A stretch of DNA of 9,415 bases from Microcaldota archaeon (GTDB lineage Archaea > Micrarchaeota > Micrarchaeia > Micrarchaeales > CABMGC01), in NCBI GenBank assembly GCA_027449585.1, contig DAIDLJ010000030.1:1-9415 (forward strand), read 5' to 3'. The stretch's first letter is position 1; each line of letters begins with the position of its first letter. Shown one piece after another: positions 1-5,285 of the stretch. The position numbers and the translations under genes were made by a program. A model generated the notes under the pieces. It searched no databases. It was not told the origin of the DNA and was given only the letters and a program-made list of their open reading frames with translations.

Positions 1-1
1 G

Positions 2-928
2 TTATACACAACCAGCGCGAAGCCATACCAGCAGGTTCAGACAAGTCCAGCTGTGTCGTACAACCAGCAGAATGGTCAACCAACAGAGAACAGCTGGTTT
101 GCAGTAACAGCCCAGACACTTCCTGTGACAAAGTCCTCTTCGGAGTACTTCACGGTGAATGTTCCTGAGTACAATGTGCCAGGCTCAACGTCCTCACAGG
201 ATGCTTTGCAGTTCGGCATATACAACTCAACGACAGGCGGAGCTCAGAACTTCCAGTTCCAGCTCAACCAGTCAACGACCGGAACAAGGAACAATATGTC
301 CTATCAGTCGTCAACAGGAACGGTTGTGAATGCGCCAGTAGGGTTTATGACAGAACGTGGTTCAAAGGTTGCAACTGTCTCGCCTTCAAGCTTGACATTC
401 AACCTTGCTACACAGGTGGACACGCTGCAGTTTGTTGTATCTCCAGCAGGAGCAGTGGTTAACAGCACAACGACCTCAAAGACCGTTGGTCCAGTGGGCG
501 TAGGACAGGCAGTGCCTGGCTTTGCAAACTTGACAGTGTCTGCGGTTAACGCAACCTGCTCTGGTGGATCTGCAACATCACACGCATGCACCGTAACTGG
601 TCTTGCAAATGTGAGCGCAACGCCTTCAGTGTCGCATGCAGTAGTGCCAGTATCACTGAACACTGCAACCACACCTCTGGTAGTGCTTGACAGCAACGCG
701 AACAGCGCGTCAACATTGGTCGTAGTAGGATCAAAGTATGTGAACTCCGTAGCAGCACAGATCTTCGCACAGCAGCCGGCGCTCAACTCGAGCTTCGGAC
801 CATCGTCTGTGGTAGTTCAGCAATATGGAAACAACCGCATACTTGTGGCTGGATACACGGCAAACCAGACAGTACAGGCCGGAAACCAGTTCATAAACGA
901 CCTGTTGCAGGCTGCAACCACGCAGTAA
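2..928 (+). CDS. S-layer-type surface protein, C-terminal part (5' end outside window)
   Basis: The frame is open from base 2 to the TAA at 926-928, giving 308 residues. The GTG at 53 is only the first in-window start-like codon, so the real N-terminus lies upstream. The sequence is rich in Ser, Thr, Val, Asn and Gln, has about nine N-x-S/T sequons, and holds one close Cys pair (around 556-590, a possible disulfide). The C-terminal 70 residues read like the end of archaeal S-layer proteins: a hydrophobic strand LVVVGSKYVNSVAAQIF (about 716-766), then NNRILVAGYTANQTVQAG (about 830-883), recalling the 'hhVaGyta.dT..A..f' ending of the Methanococcus-type S-layer C-terminal domain. No membrane anchor follows. 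Expected role: structural unit of the paracrystalline cell coat, outside the membrane. The strong terminator behind it fits a highly expressed single gene. The family call rests on motif recognition only; another secreted beta-rich protein is possible. Confidence 0.72.
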   Translation, partial: LYTTSAKPYQQVQTSPAVSYNQQNGQPTENSWFAVTAQTLPVTKSSSEYFTVNVPEYNVPGSTSSQDALQFGIYNSTTGGAQNFQFQLNQSTTGTRNNMSYQSSTGTVVNAPVGFMTERGSKVATVSPSSLTFNLATQVDTLQFVVSPAGAVVNSTTTSKTVGPVGVGQAVPGFANLTVSAVNATCSGGSATSHACTVTGLANVSATPSVSHAVVPVSLNTATTPLVVLDSNANSASTLVVVGSKYVNSVAAQIFAQQPALNSSFGPSSVVVQQYGNNRILVAGYTANQTVQAGNQFINDLLQAATTQ

Positions 929-951
929 AGGGCAACTACGCGGGTTAGTTG

Positions 952-1023
952 AATTGTGAAGCCTTTTTGGCTTCACGATTTCTTTTTCTTTTCTCTTTTC
1001 ATTTTCCTTTCTTCTCCTTTCTT
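952..1023 (+). terminator. Hairpin plus long pyrimidine-tract terminator after the S-layer gene
   Basis: Bases 952-963 (AATTGTGAAGCC) pair with 969-980 (GGCTTCACGATT) through a five-T loop, giving a 12-bp stem with one G-U pair. The stem runs straight into an almost pure T/C tract from about 978 to 1027. Archaeal RNA polymerase stops on T-rich tracts; a stem of this quality as well would also protect the 3' end of an abundant messenger. Confidence 0.82.
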
Positions 1024-1090
1024 TTTCATCATCCTTTAGCTGCGCTTCGTCTCAATACTGCAATCGTGCCGATATCAGACCAAAAAGCAG

Positions 1091-1106
1091 AGAAATATTT
1101 ATAAAC
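1091..1106 (+). promoter_or_regulatory. Archaeal TATA box (with BRE-like AGAAA) for the surface-protein pair
   Basis: TTTATAAAC (1098-1106) is a good archaeal TATA box, preceded by an A-rich BRE-like AGAAA (1091-1095). The usual 26-27 base spacing puts transcription start near 1127-1130. That is on the GTG at 1129 and about ten bases before the ATG at 1138, so the messenger is leaderless or nearly so. No convincing Shine-Dalgarno precedes either codon. Confidence 0.68.
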
Positions 1107-1137
1107 TTGAATAACTATCTTATAACGAGTGTTTTGG

Positions 1138-3192
1138 ATGGGCGCAAAGGCGTACTCTTTTGTCTCGGTAATGCTACTGCTTTCAATAGGCATAGCAAGC
1201 GCCTCGCCTCTATCCACATTCCTATCAAGCTTCAACGTATCATCATCGGTGCAAAACGCGCTTACATACACCAACATAAGCTACAACGGCGGCACATATC
1301 TGTTGGCATATTATAACAATGCCCCATACTTCCTGCTCAACAGCACATCTGGATTCTCATTCGTGCTAAATACTGCGTCCATATCCCCGATAATAACGTC
1401 CACAATAGTGCAATCCAGCCTGTCACAGATAAACAGCACCTATCTTTCAAATTCAATGTACGCGTATAACCAGTCGTCAGCAAAGCCCCTTCTCGACTGC
1501 ATAACTGAAACAGGACTCAACCAGCCTAATGCTTCATGCACGTCAACGAACTTCTGCGAGTCTTGCAGGACCGTGCCGGTATGCAGCCAGGTGCTCTCGA
1601 ACGTGGGCTACGGAAGCCCATTCCAGACAGGCATAGAGATGCTCCAGGCCAACTATTCCGCCCTTATAAGCAACCTTAATGCTTACAACGCTGCAGTCAC
1701 GCAGCTCAAGAGTCCGTCTACAGCCCAACAGGGACTTGTCCGCCTGCAATCCTCCTTCACCAACATATCTACGATAACCCAGAACATGTACCAGAATCCT
1801 GTATTTCCGCCTCCGCAGAACGCAAACTACGGCGTATGCGCCAATTATGGGGCGGTCACTGGCACATTCAATCCAAAGTCGTCAAACTGGTTCTGCGCTG
1901 CGCTTGGATTCTGTCAGTTCCTAACCTACAATTACACAGCACTCAACAACATACAGAGCTACATAAACAAGGTCAGTGCGCTTCCCATGTCCTCCACGCA
2001 GATATCAAGCATCGCCCAGCAGGTATCAAATAACGGCGGTAAGTATGCCCTTGTGATACTTGACAAGCAGAAGCTGCAGCAGAAGAACCACATACTAAAC
2101 ACCACCCTTCTAGGATACAATTCTGTCTCTTCAGGAGCGTCATCGCTTCTTCTAAGCATAGCCAATGCCTCTCTCTCGACAAAGTTCAGCACGCTCAATT
2201 CCAACTACTCGCTGCTGCAGAATTCATATAACACCGCAAACCTTGTAGCGCTCAATGTAACGCTTGCAAAGCAGTACAACGCGCTTAAGACGCTCTACCT
2301 GCAGCTTAATGGCACATATTACGGCGCGCTCAGGCTATCGCAAAATAATACCGCAATGCTGCTGAGCCTTGAATCGGAGTCGAAGACACCCGGAGCGCAG
2401 GTCGTTGCGCTAAGCTTCCAGGAGGCAACGCTTAACAGCCAGCTCTCATCAAAGCCATCCAACATAAATATGGTATACGCAAATCTATCAAGGCTCAACT
2501 CCCAGATAAAGTCCGCGCCGCACTCAGAGCCCATACTTAGCGCCGTGTCAAGATCCGTAGGCGTGCCATTTGCATCGGTGCTGCTCGGATCCAATTCGTT
2601 TGCCAGCGAGACGGCAAACGCACCGCTGGTTGCAATAATACCGTCGATACTTATCAGCCTTGTGGTCCTCGCTGCACTGTACCTGCTTTACAAGAGGCTT
2701 CACAAGCATGGCAGGATAAGGCACGGCCATTCTACAAACAAGAACTGGAAGATACTCTTTGGAATAGTCATATTGCTGCTTTTGATCTACGTGTACGAGT
2801 CGTACTCCGCAGCTGCGTCTGCAAATTCAAGCGCGTCTCTCTCTGATGCTGCATATGCGATAGGCAATGCAAAGAGCGTAGCCATAGCTATAAACGGCAC
2901 GTCAAATACGTATCTTGTCTCATGCGAAAACAAGATCGCTGGAATACTGGCTGGCCAGTCAAAGACCGTGAGCAGGATAACCTTCAACGGTCAGGCCTGC
3001 TCCGCAGGATCAGGCATACAGACCACAGACGAGTGCCTGGGCCACTATATAGCAACAGGCGTTCCAGTGATAATACTGACAAACAGCTCGAGGAATACGC
3101 TTACGGCGTATTCGTTCTACGGCACTGTGCTAAGCCAGAGCGGCAATCAGCAGTTCACAAACGCCTGCCTTGCCTCCTTGTTCCTAGGTTGA
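1138..3192 (+). CDS. Large surface protein with signal peptide, two transmembrane helices and Cys-rich exterior domains
   Basis: I do not recognise the family. From the ATG at 1138 the product is 684 residues; an in-frame GTG at 1129 would add three and sits on the predicted transcript start. Residues 1-22 look like a signal peptide (VSVMLLLSIGIASA). Residues 23-495 should be outside: Ser/Asn/Tyr-rich, with many N-x-S/T sequons, a cysteine cluster (C121, C134, C140, C143, C149, including C-x5-C-x2-C-x5-C) and a second group (C234, C253, C259). A long helical, probably coiled-coil stretch covers about 310-460. Two hydrophobic helices (about 496-518 and 538-554) flank a short basic His/Arg/Lys loop, likely cytoplasmic. 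A second exterior domain follows (560-684; C596, C621, C633, C677). That tail resembles the end of the next gene's product, which starts four bases after this stop. Likely role: envelope anchor or adhesin, possibly acting with the S-layer encoded upstream; this is inference from topology and context. Confidence 0.8.
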   Translation: MGAKAYSFVSVMLLLSIGIASASPLSTFLSSFNVSSSVQNALTYTNISYNGGTYLLAYYNNAPYFLLNSTSGFSFVLNTASISPIITSTIVQSSLSQINSTYLSNSMYAYNQSSAKPLLDCITETGLNQPNASCTSTNFCESCRTVPVCSQVLSNVGYGSPFQTGIEMLQANYSALISNLNAYNAAVTQLKSPSTAQQGLVRLQSSFTNISTITQNMYQNPVFPPPQNANYGVCANYGAVTGTFNPKSSNWFCAALGFCQFLTYNYTALNNIQSYINKVSALPMSSTQISSIAQQVSNNGGKYALVILDKQKLQQKNHILNTTLLGYNSVSSGASSLLLSIANASLSTKFSTLNSNYSLLQNSYNTANLVALNVTLAKQYNALKTLYLQLNGTYYGALRLSQNNTAMLLSLESESKTPGAQVVALSFQEATLNSQLSSKPSNINMVYANLSRLNSQIKSAPHSEPILSAVSRSVGVPFASVLLGSNSFASETANAPLVAIIPSILISLVVLAALYLLYKRLHKHGRIRHGHSTNKNWKILFGIVILLLLIYVYESYSAAASANSSASLSDAAYAIGNAKSVAIAINGTSNTYLVSCENKIAGILAGQSKTVSRITFNGQACSAGSGIQTTDECLGHYIATGVPVIILTNSSRNTLTAYSFYGTVLSQSGNQQFTNACLASLFLG

Positions 3193-3196
3193 TAAT

Positions 3197-3763
3197 ATGG
3201 CAGAGAAGAAGAACCAGCCAAAGACCGCAAAGAATGCCAAGTCCGAAGCTGCAGGTAAGAAAAATGCCGAGGAAAAGAAAGCAAATATTCCTTATCTCTA
3301 CATAGCAGTTGCAATAATCGTAGTAGCCGGAGCCTTCCTTCTGATTAAAGGTCCAATGATCGGAGCACCAGTGCCATTCTCGACATTCAAGTCCACATTC
3401 CAAAGCGCACCGCGCGTGGGCATAGTGGCCACCTTCTCGAACCAGAGCCAGTATGAGAACGAGAGCCCGTGCTTTACCTCACTGATACAAGTGGTGGCAC
3501 GCACTAGGAAGGCCTCAACCATAGACTTCTTCATAGTGAACCAGGCAAATGCAACATGCACTTACTCAAGCACCGGCCTTGGCGGAGCGATATCCCTAAA
3601 TACTTCAAGCTCTGCGCGTTGCATCGGCATAGCAAAATCAGAGCCTACGCTGTTCCTAAATTACAGCGCATCAAACAGCACGATGATCACAGCATCGAGC
3701 ATGTTCATCTACGGAAACAGCAGGTATATGGCAAGCTGCCCTATTGAAGTTGAGATGAACTGA
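3197..3763 (+). CDS. Small single-pass membrane protein with exterior four-Cys domain
   Basis: The protein has 188 residues and no recognised family. Residues 1-30 are strongly Lys/Ala/Glu-rich and should stay in the cytoplasm. Residues 31-51 form one membrane helix (about AVAIIVVAGAFLLI), and the rest lies outside with several N-x-S/T sequons and four cysteines (C92, C121, C142, C181). The order Cys, Cys, Cys, P-x-h-x-L, S-x-x-N, G, Cys matches the C-terminal domain of the preceding protein, suggesting a duplicated domain. The ATG at 3197 lies four bases after the upstream stop. AGGTTGAT (3186-3193), a one-base-bulged version of the archaeal AGGTGAT Shine-Dalgarno, overlaps that stop, so the two are almost certainly co-transcribed and may be translationally coupled. 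The last 23 bases overlap the convergent hjc gene. Probable role: minor envelope component or partner of the larger protein. Confidence 0.75.
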   Translation: MAEKKNQPKTAKNAKSEAAGKKNAEEKKANIPYLYIAVAIIVVAGAFLLIKGPMIGAPVPFSTFKSTFQSAPRVGIVATFSNQSQYENESPCFTSLIQVVARTRKASTIDFFIVNQANATCTYSSTGLGGAISLNTSSSARCIGIAKSEPTLFLNYSASNSTMITASSMFIYGNSRYMASCPIEVEMN

Positions 3764-4199
3764 CCGGGCCAGCCTCTTCGTGCGCACTTGCAAATACCGA
3801 AGAATTTGAGTCTGATATTGATAATACTGACTTAAGGTCCCTGTTTATCTCAAGCACTCTCTTTAGCGTCACATTATAGTTGCTCTCTCCCTTGCTGAAT
3901 TCATCAAGCCTTATGAAGTACCATCCCTTATAATCAACCTTCCATGCCACGAATGTATGTCCGTCGGTGTTCTTCTCCCATTCGACAAGCTTGAGGAACT
4001 GGTCCGGCTCCAAAGAGAGGCTTCCTCTTGACCAGGCCTTGCACTCTATGGAGAAGCAGGCGCCTTTCTTCATCGCTATTATATCCGGGCCCAGCGCATT
4101 GACCCCTGAGCCTGCGGCGCGCACTACCGAGTATCCAAGCTCATAGAACTTATTTAGCAGTTCGCGCTCGCTTCTTGCACCCTTAACATACCTGCGCAA
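3741..4199 (-). CDS. hjc: Archaeal Holliday-junction resolvase Hjc
   Basis: Hjc is a homodimeric endonuclease that cuts four-way DNA junctions symmetrically, finishing homologous recombination and fork repair. The 152-residue product opens with the family's K-G-x-x-S-E-R-E-L-L. It keeps G-S-G (30-32), the metal-binding acids E11, D39 (GPDIIA) and E52, and K54 (IECKA), in the spacing I recall for the Pyrococcus enzyme (D to E 13, E to K 2). The end of the fold is seen in WKVDYKGWYFIRLDEF. About 25-30 Ser-rich residues beyond the usual length form a tail, and this tail overlaps the convergent surface-protein gene. The start is a TTG: an in-frame TAG lies immediately upstream and the next in-frame ATG falls inside the catalytic core. 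A TATA box about 26 bases upstream would start the transcript at this codon. The enzyme call is firm; the start codon is less so. Confidence 0.93.
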   Translation of the reverse strand: MRRYVKGARSERELLNKFYELGYSVVRAAGSGVNALGPDIIAMKKGACFSIECKAWSRGSLSLEPDQFLKLVEWEKNTDGHTFVAWKVDYKGWYFIRLDEFSKGESNYNVTLKRVLEINRDLKSVLSISDSNSSVFASAHEEAGPVSSSQLQ

Positions 4200-4220
4200 C
4201 TAAACACCCGTCCCGTCAAG

Positions 4221-4230
4221 GATATTATGC
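4221..4230 (-). promoter_or_regulatory. TATA-like box for hjc (leaderless)
   Basis: Read on the minus strand this is GCATAATATC, a fair TATA box centred about 26 bases before the hjc TTG at 4199. Transcription would begin on or within a base or two of the start codon. No Shine-Dalgarno is visible, consistent with a leaderless messenger. Confidence 0.5.
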
Positions 4231-4238
4231 ACCTAAAC

Positions 4239-4247
4239 ATTTATTAA
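4239..4247 (+). promoter_or_regulatory. TATA box for the 4277 gene, back-to-back with the hjc promoter
   Basis: ATTTATTAA is an archaeal TATA box about 34 bases before the ATG at 4277, predicting a start near 4269 and a leader of about seven bases. It lies about 18 bases from the opposing hjc TATA box, so the sites where TFB would bind for the two directions overlap around 4231-4238. Confidence 0.55.
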
Positions 4248-4276
4248 TCAGGAAAAGCGTCATATGGTCGGTATTC

Positions 4277-4972
4277 ATGTTCAAGAACAGGAAAACAATG
4301 GAGAACCTGCCAAGGATAACCCAAGCCCTATTGGATATAGCTAGGATAAAGCCGGATGAAGAGCCTAAGCTTAAGGAAACAAGGTTAGTGGCTTATGGTG
4401 GAAATGTCTCTCCTGGCGGCAGGAGTGCAAGTTTCGAAATCAAAAACGGTGTCCCTGTAAATAACTCATATGTAAAACAGTATTCAGACATGGAGCAACT
4501 CAAAGCGCTGCAGAATCAGCCGGACGGATACATAATGTCGCGTTCAGAGATGTATGAGCACATATGGGATGATTTGCTGACTAGCACTGGGGCATTGCTC
4601 AGGATCAATGATTATAAAAACAAGATACCAGAAGGCAGGGAGCTGCGAAGATACGGAAGGAAGGTAAAGGGGTTCCTCAAAGCCGCAGTATCCTTTGCAA
4701 CAGATGTGGCCGGGGAGAAGCACTATTACGGCCTGATAAAGGGCACCGGAAGGTTCCCGGATCCAAAGGACCACAGCGCAAAGGCGATTATTGAACGCCT
4801 TCATGCAGAGGACATTTATCTTCCCCACATAGTACGCGCAGACACCCGCACTGCGCAGGAGATGCGCCAACACGTCTTGGACCATGCCGAAAGCTATTCG
4901 GTGCTGCTGCCATATGCGCACGGCAGGACCAAGCGCCTGATAAAGGAAGCGCTGCGCAATGCCGACGCATAA
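4277..4972 (+). CDS. Uncharacterised soluble protein divergent from hjc
   Basis: I do not recognise this 231-residue protein. It has no signal peptide, no membrane helix and no cysteine. The first 60 residues are charged, with a Gly-rich turn (GGNVSPGGRS, 41-50). A central region follows with SRSEMYEHIWDDLLTSTGALL (about 88-108, likely helical) and a very basic run (RELRRYGRKVKGFLKA, 121-136). The C-terminal half has His/Asp/Arg-rich helices: HYYGLIKGTGRFPDPKDH (149-166), IIERLHAEDIYLPHIVRADT (171-190), and an end with HGRTKRLIKEALRNADA. The basic character would suit nucleic-acid binding, but no catalytic signature is evident. The ATG at 4277 fits the TATA position; a second Met at residue 8 is an alternative. 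It shares a 77-base promoter region with hjc, so a link to recombination or repair is possible but unproven. Codon use and length look like a real gene. Confidence 0.7.
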   Translation: MFKNRKTMENLPRITQALLDIARIKPDEEPKLKETRLVAYGGNVSPGGRSASFEIKNGVPVNNSYVKQYSDMEQLKALQNQPDGYIMSRSEMYEHIWDDLLTSTGALLRINDYKNKIPEGRELRRYGRKVKGFLKAAVSFATDVAGEKHYYGLIKGTGRFPDPKDHSAKAIIERLHAEDIYLPHIVRADTRTAQEMRQHVLDHAESYSVLLPYAHGRTKRLIKEALRNADA

Positions 4973-5025
4973 AAGTGCCCGTTCCAGGTGCATATAGGAG
5001 CAAAAAGCGTCAAAAATCAAACTCC

Positions 5026-5051
5026 ATAATAAGAGTTATTAACCTTATTAT
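5026..5051. repeat. AT-rich inverted repeat, 8-bp arms
   Basis: ATAATAAG (5026-5033) and CTTATTAT (5044-5051) are perfect inverted copies around a ten-base spacer. The spacer itself is AT-rich. It could be a weak hairpin behind the 4277 gene or a regulator site; the sequence does not decide. Confidence 0.45.
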
Positions 5052-5066
5052 CTAATATAATATTAG
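5052..5066. promoter_or_regulatory. Perfect AT-rich palindrome CTAATATAATATTAG
   Basis: Seven-base arms meet at a single central A (5059). The core ATATAATAT would serve as a TATA box in either direction; on the plus strand it predicts transcription near 5085, giving dnaG a leader of about 200 bases. It directly follows the other inverted repeat. It may be a promoter, an operator, or both. Confidence 0.4.
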
Positions 5067-5276
5067 AAATAAGTAATGGCAAACGGTGCAGGAAATGGTA
5101 TATCATACTAATCAAAGTATCAACGTCGGAGCACATGGTCACGGCCGTGCTTTGGTCTAATCCAATAGGATTGCCCAAGTTAAGCGGATCAACAGATGGA
5201 CAGTATGCAGATATCATTTTTGGCAGAGCGCATGCCAGGACCTGTTTCTAAAATAAAAACAAAAAACAAACAAAAT

Positions 5277-5282
5277 GGAGAT
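5277..5282 (+). promoter_or_regulatory. Shine-Dalgarno GGAGAT that fixes the dnaG start
   Basis: GGAGAT ends three bases before the ATG at 5286 and matches the archaeal anti-Shine-Dalgarno well. It supports that start over the in-frame codons at 5196, 5205 and 5232. Confidence 0.7.
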
Positions 5283-5285
5283 AGT

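Larger units (their letters stand above)
4973..5285. other. Intergenic region before dnaG (313 bases), AT-rich with inverted repeats
   Basis: No gene is clear here. Bases 5020-5075 are strongly AT-rich and carry two inverted repeats listed separately. Around 5130-5151 there is a small stem (AGCAC/GTGCT) containing the palindrome CACGGCCGTG (5140-5149). One small frame, ATG 5135 to TAA 5251 (38 codons), has GGAG three bases before it, but its product resembles nothing I know. The frame of dnaG is open back to before 5196, but that stretch does not match the family. A second A-rich box (CTAAAATAAAAA, 5248-5259) lies near dnaG and could be its TATA element. I see no tRNA, rRNA or C/D-box RNA. 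Confidence 0.6.

Noticed and set aside
53..55. GTG as start of the first gene
   Set aside because: The frame is open to the window edge, and an S-layer protein has a signal peptide and longer N-terminus, so this is an internal codon.
304..786. Minus-strand open frame of 160 codons inside the S-layer gene
   Set aside because: The opposite strand reads as a coherent surface protein with family-like ending; this frame has no recognisable motif and is a shadow.
5017..5217. Minus-strand frame of 66 codons in the region before dnaG
   Set aside because: No promoter or ribosome-binding site precedes it, the protein has no recognisable features, and it is read through AT-rich repeats.
5120..5220. 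Possible tRNA or small structured RNA
   Set aside because: I found no acceptor stem, anticodon arm or T-arm consensus, and no C/D-box pair; only one 5-bp stem and a short palindrome.
5196..5285. N-terminal extension of DnaG from ATG 5196
   Set aside because: Archaeal DnaG begins at the MAKTYLEIVK block, and a good Shine-Dalgarno sits directly before ATG 5286.
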